NCBI GenBank assembly: GCA_024178355.1
Contig: JAMZNZ010000003.1
Coordinates: 266,527 to 330,526, forward strand
Source: Maricaulaceae bacterium EIL42A08
Lineage (GTDB): Bacteria > Pseudomonadota > Alphaproteobacteria > Caulobacterales > Maricaulaceae
DNA: 64,000 nucleotides
Direction of reading: 5' to 3'
In this document: positions 37,043-44,770 of the stretch, piece by piece
Numbering within the stretch: position 1 is the first letter of the stretch
How the letters are laid out: each line of letters opens with the position of its first letter
Program-made: the position numbers and the translations under genes
Notes under the pieces: model-generated
Databases searched by the model: none
What the model was told of the DNA's origin: nothing
The model's input: the letters and a program-made list of their open reading frames with translations, nothing else

Positions 37043-37840
37043 ATGGGAACACTTTCAGCTCTCATGCAGGTGATGACTGCATCGGTCCGTAAGGCGGGGC
37101 GACGCATGGCGCGCGATTTCGGTGAAGTCGAAAACCTGCAGGTGTCGAAAAAGGGCCCGGCCGATTTTGTGACCGTCGCCGATCAACGCGCGGAAAAAAT
37201 CCTGTTTGAGGAATTGTCCGCGGCACGCCCTGGCTATGGCTTTCTGATGGAAGAGGGCGGTACGGTCGAAGGCACCGACAAGTCCCACCGCTGGATCATC
37301 GATCCGCTGGACGGCACGCTGAACTTCATGCACGCCCAGCCCCATTTTGCGATTTCGGTTGCGCTGGAGCGTGAAGGCGAGCTGGTGGCCGGGGTCGTGT
37401 TCAACCCGGTGACTGACGAGCTTTACCACGCTGAAAAGGGCCGCGGAGCGTACGTCAACGACCGCCGCCTGAGGGTCGCCGACCGCAGCTTCTTCCAGGA
37501 AACGGTGATCGGCACCGGCATGCCTTTCTTTGGCAAGAAAGGTCACGCCCAGTTTTTAAAAGAGCTGCACCAGATCATGCCGATGGCAGCGGGCATCCGT
37601 CGCAATGGCGCAGCGTCGCTGGATCTTGCCTGGGTCGCGGCCGGTAAGCTGGATGGCTTCTGGGAGCGTGATTTGAAAGCCTGGGACGTGGCAGCGGGCA
37701 TTGTGCTGGTGCGAGAGGCTGGCGGCTTTGCAGGCTCTATCGACGGCTCAGGTGATGTCCTCGAAACCGGCAATATCGTGGCGGGCAATGAGAAGATCAT
37801 CGCCGAGCTTCGCGAGAAGCTGATGAAGGTCGCGCCTTAG
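37043..37840 (+). CDS. suhB: Inositol monophosphatase family protein (SuhB)
   Basis: 265 residues, Mg-dependent phosphatase. Metal-binding motifs: MEEGG, DPLDGTLNF and WDVAAG near the C-terminus. SuhB-type proteins also act in ribosome biogenesis/antitermination. Adjacent to efp and ended by a strong intrinsic terminator. Confidence 0.93.
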   Translation: MGTLSALMQVMTASVRKAGRRMARDFGEVENLQVSKKGPADFVTVADQRAEKILFEELSAARPGYGFLMEEGGTVEGTDKSHRWIIDPLDGTLNFMHAQPHFAISVALEREGELVAGVVFNPVTDELYHAEKGRGAYVNDRRLRVADRSFFQETVIGTGMPFFGKKGHAQFLKELHQIMPMAAGIRRNGAASLDLAWVAAGKLDGFWERDLKAWDVAAGIVLVREAGGFAGSIDGSGDVLETGNIVAGNEKIIAELREKLMKVAP

Positions 37841-37869
37841 ACTGGGCATGTTGCGAAGTTGAATTCACA

Positions 37870-37902
37870 AAAAAGGCCGGGTCATCGCGACCCGGCCTTT
37901 TT
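37870..37902. terminator. Bidirectional intrinsic terminator between suhB and pseudoazurin 1
   Basis: Stem GGCCGGGTC / GACCCGGCC with a 5-base loop, flanked by AAAAA and TTTTT, so it works for both converging transcripts. Confidence 0.9.
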
Positions 37903-37923
37903 CTATTCGAGCTGAGCGAGACG

Positions 37924-38370
37924 CTAGCCGCCAGCTTGTTCCATGAGGCTGGCCATGCGTGCTGCGGCGCGACCGGGATGCTCAACGGCGGCTGCGGCGC
38001 CATGGTTCGGGGCTTCACCGCTGCCCACCTTGATCAGGCCGACCATGCCAGCTTCATAATGCGGCAGGCACTTGATGCCGTAGAGGCCTTCCTCGGTGAC
38101 AGTGAAGGTGACGTCCTGATTCATCGCACCCACAAAGGTTTCTGCGCCATCTGGCCAGACACCTTCGATGGTCTGGGCGTTGTGGGCACCCATGGCATTG
38201 ACGATCACGATAGTGTCGCCAACTTCGGCCTGCACGAACGCAGGTTGGAACACCATGGGCTGGGCGTCTGAGCCTATATTGCGCATCTCGATGCGATGTT
38301 CTTCCTGAGCTAGAGCTAGAGGGGCGAAAGCAACGGTGGCCAGGGCGGCCGTCATAACGAGGTTTTTCAT
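37924..38370 (-). CDS. Pseudoazurin / type 1 copper protein (copy 1)
   Basis: 148 residues from ATG 38370, with a clean signal peptide (MKNLVMTAALATVAFAPLALA). Periplasmic single-copper electron carrier. Ligands: His in GAHNAQ, then Cys, His and Met in YGIKCLPHYEAGMVG. An unusual C-terminal extension follows (NHGAAAAVEHPGRAAARMAS). Partner could be a nitrite reductase or cytochrome not present in the window. Near-identical layout to the gene at 38544, so a tandem duplicate. Confidence 0.92.
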   Translation of the reverse strand: MKNLVMTAALATVAFAPLALAQEEHRIEMRNIGSDAQPMVFQPAFVQAEVGDTIVIVNAMGAHNAQTIEGVWPDGAETFVGAMNQDVTFTVTEEGLYGIKCLPHYEAGMVGLIKVGSGEAPNHGAAAAVEHPGRAAARMASLMEQAGG

Positions 38371-38492
38371 CACAGCGTCTCCAACGCGTTTGATCACAAA
38401 CCGCAGCCTGACAGAGCCAAGTGCAGCCTTTATCAAAGCAAACGCCGAAAATCGTAAAGACGCTCTAGGCCACCTGCATCGAAAGCCATAAA

Positions 38493-38520
38493 AAAAGCCG
38501 GGTCTTTCGACCCGGCTTTT
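38493..38520 (-). terminator. Intrinsic terminator after pseudoazurin 2
   Basis: AAAAGCCGGGTC / GACCCGGCTTTT stem with a 4-base loop; read on the minus strand it is followed by seven T residues. Confidence 0.9.
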
Positions 38521-38543
38521 CTGATAACTCGCTATAAAAGCGA

Positions 38544-38984
38544 TTAGCCTGCTGCCTGCTCCAGCAGGTCAGCCATGCGGGCGCGAGCGCGGCCCGGATG
38601 GCGCACACCGCTGACTTCGTCCAGGTTGGTGGCTTCGCCCACCACGACCAGGCCGACCATGCCAGCGCCGTAGTGCGGCATGCACTTGATGCCGTAAACG
38701 CCTTCTTCGGTGAAGGTGTAGGTGGCGTCCTGGTTCATGCGGCCCATGAAGTCTTCAGCACCTTCCGGCCACATGCCGTCAATCATTTGTGCGTTGTGCG
38801 CGCCCTGGGCGTTCACAAAGGTCACGGTGTCACCTGGTGCGATTTCCAGATAGGCTGGCTCGAACACCATCGGCTGACCATCGGTGCCAGCGTTACGCAT
38901 CTCAACGATGTGGGTTTCCTGAGCCAGAGCGGCCGGGGCAAAAGCCAGGGCACCAGCAACGGCGGACATGATAAGCGTCTTCAT
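38544..38984 (-). CDS. Pseudoazurin / type 1 copper protein (copy 2)
   Basis: 146 residues from ATG 38984 with a signal peptide ending in PAALA. Copper ligands as in copy 1: His in GAHNAQ, Cys-His-Met in YGIKCMPHYGAGMVG. The two paralogs share the spacing, the HPGRA-ARMA tail and most core residues. Each has its own terminator, so they are transcribed or at least ended separately, and 173 bases separate them. Confidence 0.92.
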   Translation of the reverse strand: MKTLIMSAVAGALAFAPAALAQETHIVEMRNAGTDGQPMVFEPAYLEIAPGDTVTFVNAQGAHNAQMIDGMWPEGAEDFMGRMNQDATYTFTEEGVYGIKCMPHYGAGMVGLVVVGEATNLDEVSGVRHPGRARARMADLLEQAAG

Positions 38985-39226
38985 AGTCAATACTTCCCTC
39001 AGTCTGTTTCTTGAGAGCGCCGAAGAATTAGCGACGCCCGCTCATGGCCGGGCAGATAGGTGGACTGCCGGTCGCGGCACTGCGACAAAATGGCCTTTTG
39101 CAGTTCATATTCAACATCGTGTTGCAGCTGGACTGTTTCCTTGCCCCATTCCGGCCATCCCCCTTGCGTTTCATTCCATTGCGCGCCAGTGAAGAGGGGT
39201 GCGCCACGCGATGAGGGACTGCAGCC

Positions 39227-40249
39227 ATGGCCGACAGAGATCCGCAACCGCCCCGCCCCCGGAAAGCCCGCTTCACCGGACCGGGGCAATATATCCTCTG
39301 GATGGCGGTGTTTCTGGCAGCGGTCATCCTGATTGCTGCGTTGCTATACCAGCCGCTTCTAACCGCTTTTGAGGCCAACCCGGCGATCAATGGTCTGATC
39401 CTGGGAGTCTTGCTGATCGGCATTCTTTATACCTTCCAGCAGGCTCTGGTGATCGGCCCGAGCGCGCGCTGGCTTGTCCGCCTTCATGATGCCGAGCACC
39501 CGGATCGACTGCCTGCACCGCCGGCGATGATTGCGCCCATGGCGGCGTTGCTTACTGATGCTGCTGACGGTCGCTCGCGCCTGTCGGCGGGCTCGGCGCG
39601 GGTGGTGCTGGACTCGGTGGCGGCTCGCATGGCCGAAAGCGGCGCGTTTACACGCTATTTCGGCCGACTTCTGATTTTCCTCGGACTGCTGGGCACCTTT
39701 TGGGGCCTGCTTCAAGTCGTCGGCAATGTGGGCGATGCGGTCCGTGCCGTGTCGGAAAGCTCCGGTGGGGCGGGCGAAGACCAGGCCATGGCGCTGATGG
39801 GGGCCATTGAAGAACCGATTCAGGGCATGGGCACGGCGTTTGCGTCCTCGCTCTTTGGTCTGGCTGGATCGCTGATCATCGGTTTTCTGGAGCTGCAGGC
39901 GAGCCGGGCGCAAAACCGCTTCTACAACGAGGTTGAAGAGTGGCTCTCCTCGATCTCGCGCCTTGCTGCTGCCGGGCCTGCTGGTGCGGCCAGTGGTGAT
40001 GATGGGGGCGGGGCTTATTATACCGGCGCGCTCCTCGAACAAAGCGCCGAAGCGCTTGACCGCCTGTCTCATACGCTGGAGCGTCACACCCGCCAGCTTG
40101 AAACCATCATGACGCGCTTTGCCGACGACGCCGCTGAAAGCCAGCGTGAAAGCGCGCGCTTGCTCCGTGACGAGATCAAAGTGCTGGTTCGCGCGCTGGA
40201 AGCGCAGGCTCGGCTTAATAGGGAGCGCGGCGAGCGGGATCGCGACTGA
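39227..40249 (+). CDS. MotA/TolQ/ExbB-like proton channel protein
   Basis: 340 residues. Membrane helices about 22-46, 54-76, 143-168 and 203-226; the last two carry the MotA/TolQ/ExbB core (FLGLLGTFWGLLQVV and GMGTAFASSLFGLAGS). A long C-terminal coiled coil (about 265-335) extends into the cytoplasm. One-base overlap (TGATG) with the MotB-like gene, so the two form a stator-like pair. Not a flagellar context. Conserved alphaproteobacterial pair of unclear role. Confidence 0.88.
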   Translation: MADRDPQPPRPRKARFTGPGQYILWMAVFLAAVILIAALLYQPLLTAFEANPAINGLILGVLLIGILYTFQQALVIGPSARWLVRLHDAEHPDRLPAPPAMIAPMAALLTDAADGRSRLSAGSARVVLDSVAARMAESGAFTRYFGRLLIFLGLLGTFWGLLQVVGNVGDAVRAVSESSGGAGEDQAMALMGAIEEPIQGMGTAFASSLFGLAGSLIIGFLELQASRAQNRFYNEVEEWLSSISRLAAAGPAGAASGDDGGGAYYTGALLEQSAEALDRLSHTLERHTRQLETIMTRFADDAAESQRESARLLRDEIKVLVRALEAQARLNRERGERDRD

Positions 40250-41265
40250 TGGCTTTGCCCCGTCACCTCCAGTCTGCACAGTCAGACAGCGGCGATTACT
40301 GGCCGGGATTTGTCGATGCGCTGGCAACGCTATTGCTGGTTATCGTCTTCCTGCTGGCGGTCTTTACCGCCGGGCAGTTTGCCCTGTCTAAGGCGCTCAC
40401 CGGCCGCGATGAGCAACTGGCTCAGCTAAACTCGCGCCTGGCGACGCTGGCAGAAGAGCTCAATATTGCTGAAAGCGAAAACGAACAGCTCTCCTTGCGG
40501 GTCTCCGGTCTGGAAACCGAAAACGCTGCGCTGACCGAAGCCAATGACAGCCTGACTGAGCAGGTCGCAACCCTGCGTGAAGGACTCGCCGCGGCAGAAG
40601 ACGCGCTCAACGCTGAAACCTCGCTCAATGCCGAAGCCCAGGCGACGGTGGCATTGCTGAATAATCAAATGGCCGCGCTACGCGCCGAGCTTGCCCGCTT
40701 GAACGAGGCGCTGAATGCCTCTGAAGCGCGAGAAGCCGAGCTGGAGGCCGAGGTCGTCAATCTGGGCCGCCGTCTTAATGCGGCGCTCGCCAGTGAAGTG
40801 GCGCGTCTGGCCCGTTATCGCTCTGAGTTCTTTGGTCAGCTGATGGAAATCCTTGGCAACCGCTCTGGTGTGCGTGTTGTGGGCGATCGCTTTGTCTTTG
40901 AGACCGACGTGCTGTTCGCCTCTGGCTCGGCTGATCTGTCGCCGCAGGGTCAGCAGGCGCTCACCCCCATTGCCGATGCCATCCTGCAACTGATCGACGA
41001 GATCCCGTCCGATCTGGACTGGGTGCTGCGTGTGGACGGACATACCGACCGCGTGCCGCTGGGGCCCAACGCGCCGTTTGAGTCCAACTGGGAGCTGTCG
41101 ACCGCGCGTTCACTGTCGGTGATCGAATATTTTGAAAGTCGGGGTGTGCCGCCGCGCCGCCTGCTGGCAGCCGGATTCGGTGAGCATTATCCGCTCGATG
41201 AGGCCCGGACCGCCGCAGCCTACGCCCAAAACCGGCGAATTGAGCTGAAATTGACGTCGCGATAG
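40249..41265 (+). CDS. MotB/OmpA-like peptidoglycan-binding stator protein
   Basis: 338 residues. One membrane helix (about 21-45) with Asp23 at its start (FVDALATLLLVIV), the position of the proton-carrying Asp of MotB/ExbD. Then a long coiled coil (about 55-185) and an OmpA_C domain (about 205-335) with VDGHTDRVPLG and NWELSTARSLSV for peptidoglycan binding. Partner of the preceding channel protein. Confidence 0.9.
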   Translation: MALPRHLQSAQSDSGDYWPGFVDALATLLLVIVFLLAVFTAGQFALSKALTGRDEQLAQLNSRLATLAEELNIAESENEQLSLRVSGLETENAALTEANDSLTEQVATLREGLAAAEDALNAETSLNAEAQATVALLNNQMAALRAELARLNEALNASEAREAELEAEVVNLGRRLNAALASEVARLARYRSEFFGQLMEILGNRSGVRVVGDRFVFETDVLFASGSADLSPQGQQALTPIADAILQLIDEIPSDLDWVLRVDGHTDRVPLGPNAPFESNWELSTARSLSVIEYFESRGVPPRRLLAAGFGEHYPLDEARTAAAYAQNRRIELKLTSR

Positions 41266-41304
41266 GCCGGGAACGACACGCGCGTTAACATTTTTCCACA
41301 GATT

Positions 41305-41325
41305 TGCGACAATCAAAATGTCGCA
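41305..41325. promoter_or_regulatory. Inverted repeat in the rpmE leader region
   Basis: TGCGACA-N7-TGTCGCA, perfect 7-bp arms, in the 207-base gap before rpmE. Either a 3' hairpin of the MotB-like gene (40 bases after its stop, no T tract) or an operator for rpmE. Confidence 0.35.
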
Positions 41326-41472
41326 GAGTCAATGAGTTGGCCTTATCACACCTGACCGGCTTGCCGGAAGGTCAAGTGGGGTGTATACACCGCGCCTCAT
41401 TTTCGGCAGAATTCAACTTGTGGACAGCGTGATGAGCACGCCGACACAAGCGTTATCGAGGGCAAACGCGCC

Positions 41473-41694
41473 ATGAAGCAGGACATTCACCCAGACTATC
41501 ACTTCGTTGAAGTGGTGCTCACCGACGGCAGCCGTTTCAAGACGCGTTCGACGTACGGTAAAGAGGGCGACGTGATCACCCTGGACATCGACCCGCGCAC
41601 CCACCCGGCCTGGACCGGTGGTTCGCAGACGCTGGTCGACCGTGCAGGTCGCGTGTCTCGCTTCAAGGATAAGTTCAAAGGCTTCGGCGTCTAA
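41473..41694 (+). CDS. rpmE: 50S ribosomal protein L31
   Basis: 73 residues, begins [14 protein letters not shown], with the HPAWTG stretch and [10 protein letters not shown] end of alphaproteobacterial L31. It lacks all cysteines, so it is the zinc-independent form. Monocistronic, with its own terminator. Confidence 0.97.
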   Translation: MKQDIHPDYHFVEVVLTDGSRFKTRSTYGKEGDVITLDIDPRTHPAWTGGSQTLVDRAGRVSRFKDKFKGFGV

Positions 41695-41754
41695 ACCGTC
41701 TTATCCCCCCTCGATCAGACGGCGAGAGCTACGCTCCGTTGAGGTCTTTAGAGG

Positions 41755-41794
41755 AACGCCCGCAGACCCCCCTCGTCTGCGGGCGTTTTTCGTT
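41755..41794 (+). terminator. Intrinsic terminator of rpmE
   Basis: Stem AACGCCCGCAGAC / GTCTGCGGGCGTT (13 bp) followed by TTT-CG-TTTTT. Confidence 0.92.
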
Positions 41795-41810
41795 TTTGTC
41801 TGATTTTTTT

Positions 41811-42013
41811 ATCCTCCGGCACATCCGTGCCGTCGGTTCCTCGCTCTCGATGAGCATGCTCATCTTCGCTGCGGGCGGCTTTTCGCCTTGCGAGCGCTAA
41901 AGTGCTCGGGGTGCCTGGTTCGGAAGCGCTACAGCATGTCATCCCGGACGCGTAGCGATCTAAGGACCTTCGGCTTGGCTGAGATGGGTGTAGGTCCCGG
42001 ATCAAGTCCGGGA
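41811..42013. repeat. Composite repeat: 85-base element plus REP palindromes (copy A)
   Basis: The 397-base stretch between rpmE and rcdA has no gene. After the terminator it holds an element starting TCCTCCGGCACATCC (41812), preceded by a T run, whose second copy is at 46611 (TCCTCCGGCATGTCC). Shared blocks include TGCCGTCGGTTCCTCGCT and CGCTGCGGGCGGCT, then TTCGCCTTGCG. It is followed by an imperfect REP half at about 41940 and a perfect TCCCGGA-N5-TCCGGGA at 41995-42013. Confidence 0.75.
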
Positions 42014-42091
42014 TGACAACTGAGGCTGAGCTAGAGTCAGGGTCTTCAACCGCGCAGGCGAGGTCCAACGGTACGGCAGCAAGGCTTGAAA

Positions 42092-42613
42092 TTACCCCCC
42101 AAACGCCTGGCTGAGGCGATCGAGCTGGCTGGCGACGGGGTTTTCCACTGGAGCGGTCTCTTCGCCTTCGCCCTCAAACAATGAGCGATCAAGGCGAGAC
42201 AGGCGTTCGTGCAGGGCTTTGGCGCGGGTGGCAAGATCGGCAAGGCGCGGCGGGCAGGGGTCTTCGCTGTTGGCCCAGCCGGCTTCACGAAGCTTGGATG
42301 GGGTCAGGCGATAGCGCTCCTCAGCGGCTTCGCCGGGCTTCATGTCGCCCTCACACACCGCCCGCTGGGTCAGAAGCCAGGAGGCGCACTGCATGAGCTG
42401 GGTCGTCAGCGCCATGCTTTCAGCGGCATAGGCGAGGGCACCGGTGCGGCCCAGGCGCTTGGCGTCCTCACGCCCCACGCCATCAAGATAGCTGGCCGTC
42501 TCTTCCACCAGCTCCATGCCTTCAGAGAACAGGCGCTGGAACATCTCCGAGCCCGCAAAATCTGCGACGCGCACGGCGGTGGACGGGCTGGCTTTCGGAT
42601 CGACCGGTGTCAT
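42092..42613 (-). CDS. rcdA: RcdA-type protease adaptor (DUF1465)
   Basis: 173 residues. RcdA helps deliver CtrA and other proteins to ClpXP during the cell cycle in Caulobacter. Core three-helix region (about 15-105) with ETASYLDGVGREDAK, LAYAAESMALTTQLMQ and ASWLLTQRAV, then a flexible C-terminal tail. The DUF1192 gene upstream on the same strand is its usual neighbour. Family call is by recognition; degradation targets here are inferred. Confidence 0.85.
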   Translation of the reverse strand: MTPVDPKASPSTAVRVADFAGSEMFQRLFSEGMELVEETASYLDGVGREDAKRLGRTGALAYAAESMALTTQLMQCASWLLTQRAVCEGDMKPGEAAEERYRLTPSKLREAGWANSEDPCPPRLADLATRAKALHERLSRLDRSLFEGEGEETAPVENPVASQLDRLSQAFGG

Positions 42614-42709
42614 GGCTGTCTTTCCAACTCTGGTATCAAAACGCGCTGTCTCAGCGATGGACAGTGCAAGCCGTAGTTTGCAAGGCCGGGGCCAGCCCGT
42701 TCATTTCAC

Positions 42710-42898
42710 TCAGGTTTTAAAAAGGGAGTCTGCTGCGGCGAGGCCCGACTTCTTCTTGTCCAGCATGGCTTCGGTGCGCTGGAGCTCTGCCTTTAGAGTC
42801 TCAATGCGCTCTGCCAATTGCTCGACGCCGAAAATCTCCAGATCTTCGCCCGGCTTGATGGCTTCGCCTTTGTCGCGCGGCTCATCATCATGGACCAT
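42710..42898 (-). CDS. DUF1192 small coiled-coil protein
   Basis: 62 residues: acidic/charged N-terminus, EIFGVEQLAERIETLKAEL helix forming a short coiled coil, then KKSGLAAADSLFK. This is the DUF1192 pattern found beside rcdA in alphaproteobacteria. Function unknown. Confidence 0.85.
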   Translation of the reverse strand: MVHDDEPRDKGEAIKPGEDLEIFGVEQLAERIETLKAELQRTEAMLDKKKSGLAAADSLFKT

Positions 42899-42962
42899 GC
42901 GGCCAACTCCTGTAGTTTCGAGCGCGAGACCTTAGCGCACCGATTTGCAGGAGTCCCGCCCC

Positions 42963-43943
42963 ATGACCGATCATGTCACAAGAATCGTCACCGCCCCTGA
43001 ACCTGGCGGGCCAGAAGCCCTGAAAATTGAAGAGCGTAAGCTCGATCCCGCTGGTGAGGGTGAGGTATTGATCGACGTGGTGGCCGCCGGTGTGAACCGT
43101 CCTGACACGTTTGAGCGCATGGGGTTTTACCCTGCGCCGCCAGGTGCTCCTGAGGGGCTGGGCCTGGAGGTATCCGGTACCGTGCGCGAAGCCGGTTCCG
43201 GCGTCAGCTTCAAGCCCGGCGACAAGGTCGTCGCGCTGGTCACCGGCGGTGGGTATTCTGATATCGCGCGTGCAAAAGCGGTCACAACCTTGCCAGCCCC
43301 GGGAGGTGTTGATCTGGTCCATGCCGCAGGCCTGCCCGAAACGGTCATGACGGTGTTTGCCAATGCCTTCGTGGCGTCTGAGTTGAAGCCGGGAGAGCAC
43401 TTCCTTGTCCATGGCGGCGCAAGCGGGATCGGCACAACGGCGGTTCAGATGGCCAAGGCCCATGGCTGCACTGTGATGGCCACCGCAGGCTCGACTGAGA
43501 AATGCCAGCTCGTTCGCGAGCTGGGCGCAGATCACGCGTTCAATTATCGCGAGGATGACTGGGCGACTGGCGTTCGCGAGGCCGGTGGAGCAGATGTAAT
43601 CCTGGACATGGTCGGCGGTGATTATGTGGAGCAGAACCTGTCTGTGCTGAATATGGACGGGCGCATTTCCATGATCGCTTTCCTCAAGGGCTCGCGGGTT
43701 GAGGTGGATCTTATGCGCCTGATGTTGAAGCGCCTGACCCTTACCGGCTCCACTTTGCGGGCCCGTCCAGATGTTGAGAAGGCGGTCATTGCCGGAGGGG
43801 TCAAACATGCGGTCTGGCCGTGGATCGAGGCGGGCAAGGTGCGACCCGTTATCGATTCCACCTTCAAGTTGGAAGACGTTGCCAAGGCCCATGAACGCAT
43901 CGACGCGATGGCCCATGCGGGTAAAATTCTGCTCACGCCTTAA
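42963..43943 (+). CDS. NAD(P)H:quinone oxidoreductase, zinc-independent MDR family (PIG3-like)
   Basis: 326 residues from ATG 42963, with CAGGAG ten bases upstream. Medium-chain dehydrogenase/reductase without zinc ligands: GVNRPDTFERMGFYP, LVHGGASGIGTTAVQMAK (nucleotide binding), GADVILDMVGGDY. Reduces quinones or enones with NADPH. Divergent from DUF1192/rcdA. Confidence 0.93.
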   Translation: MTDHVTRIVTAPEPGGPEALKIEERKLDPAGEGEVLIDVVAAGVNRPDTFERMGFYPAPPGAPEGLGLEVSGTVREAGSGVSFKPGDKVVALVTGGGYSDIARAKAVTTLPAPGGVDLVHAAGLPETVMTVFANAFVASELKPGEHFLVHGGASGIGTTAVQMAKAHGCTVMATAGSTEKCQLVRELGADHAFNYREDDWATGVREAGGADVILDMVGGDYVEQNLSVLNMDGRISMIAFLKGSRVEVDLMRLMLKRLTLTGSTLRARPDVEKAVIAGGVKHAVWPWIEAGKVRPVIDSTFKLEDVAKAHERIDAMAHAGKILLTP

Positions 43944-43997
43944 GGCCAACAGCGCAGGGGTGTTTCATCGCGGGCCGCGTCAGGGTATACAGGCGGC

Positions 43998-44081
43998 GAA
44001 ATCCTCAGAAACATGGTGGCTAGCATCTGTTTCTCAGGTCGGTTCCAAGGCAAAGCCCGGCGGTCCCGCGCCGGGTTTTTT
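43998..44081 (+). ncRNA. Candidate small RNA or attenuated leader upstream of trcR
   Basis: A promoter-like pair (weak TTTCAT at 43963, TATACA at 43986, 17-base spacer) predicts a start near 43998. The transcript would hold one hairpin (44003-44038; arms AGAAACA/TGTTTCT extended by CCT/AGG around one mismatch) and then an intrinsic terminator (44052-44081), 26 bases before the trcR ATG. Either a roughly 84-nt sRNA or a 5' leader controlling trcR. No known family recognised. Confidence 0.35.
44052..44081 (+). terminator. Intrinsic terminator between the quinone oxidoreductase gene and trcR
   Basis: CCCGGCG / CGCCGGG stem with a 6-base loop, flanked by AAAG and TTTTTT. Confidence 0.85.
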
Positions 44082-44107
44082 GCGTTCTAAACACGAGGTT
44101 TTGTGCC

Positions 44108-44770
44108 ATGTCCGATATTTTGATGCCGAAGGCGACGGCGGTTTGGCTGGTTGATAATACCGGTCTGACTTTTGAGCAGATCGCTGATTTTACCGGTCTT
44201 CACCGTCTGGAGATCAAGGGCATTGCCGATGGCGATGTGGCCGCTGGCGTGCGCGGCGCTGACCCGGTTGCAGCCGGCCAGCTGGAGCGCAGCGAGCTGG
44301 ACAAGGCTGAGGCCGATGGCGATTACCGCATGACCGCCTCCAAGCCGAAATATGCCGAGCTTCAGGAGCAAAAGCGCAAAGGTCCGCGCTACACGCCGCT
44401 GTCGCGTCGCCAGAACCGCCCGGACGCCATTGCCTGGTTGGTGCGCAACCACCCGGAGCTGACCGATGGTCAGATCGGCAAGCTGATCGGTACCACCAAG
44501 ACCACCATTGAAGCGGTGCGCGAGCGCACCCATTGGAACGCTGCCAACATCAAGCCGACCGATCCAGTCAGCCTTGGCCTGTGCACCCAGGTGGACCTTG
44601 ATGCGGCTGTGACCAAGTCCTCGGCCCGTCGCAAGCAGATGGAAGATGAAGGCAAGGTCCAGATCGAAGAGGATACACTGAAGCCGGCTGAAGAGCATGA
44701 CGCTAGCTCCAACGCTCCAACCACGCTGGACGAGCTGTTCGGAAAGCCGAAATCGGACGGCGAAGACTAG
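44108..44770 (+). CDS. trcR: Cell-cycle transcriptional regulator TrcR (DUF1013)
   Basis: 220 residues. DUF1013/TrcR, an alphaproteobacterial protein of the cell-cycle regulon; two HTH-like segments are visible (TGLTFEQIADFTGLHRLEIK and NHPELTDGQIGKLIGTTK). C-terminal third is acidic and probably flexible. Preceded by a terminator and structured leader. Its TAG overlaps the convergent uppP stop (CTAG). Confidence 0.88.
   Translation: MSDILMPKATAVWLVDNTGLTFEQIADFTGLHRLEIKGIADGDVAAGVRGADPVAAGQLERSELDKAEADGDYRMTASKPKYAELQEQKRKGPRYTPLSRRQNRPDAIAWLVRNHPELTDGQIGKLIGTTKTTIEAVRERTHWNAANIKPTDPVSLGLCTQVDLDAAVTKSSARRKQMEDEGKVQIEEDTLKPAEEHDASSNAPTTLDELFGKPKSDGED

Noticed and set aside
39227-41265. Zorya-type phage defence (ZorA/ZorB)
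   Set aside because: The stator pair resembles ZorAB in outline but no zorC, zorD or zorE-like gene is adjacent; neighbours are pseudoazurins and rpmE.
41748-42068. 106-codon minus-strand frame between rpmE and rcdA
   Set aside because: Made of the rpmE terminator, the composite repeat and REP sequence; the VIPDLIRD-type peptide is the usual translation of a REP.
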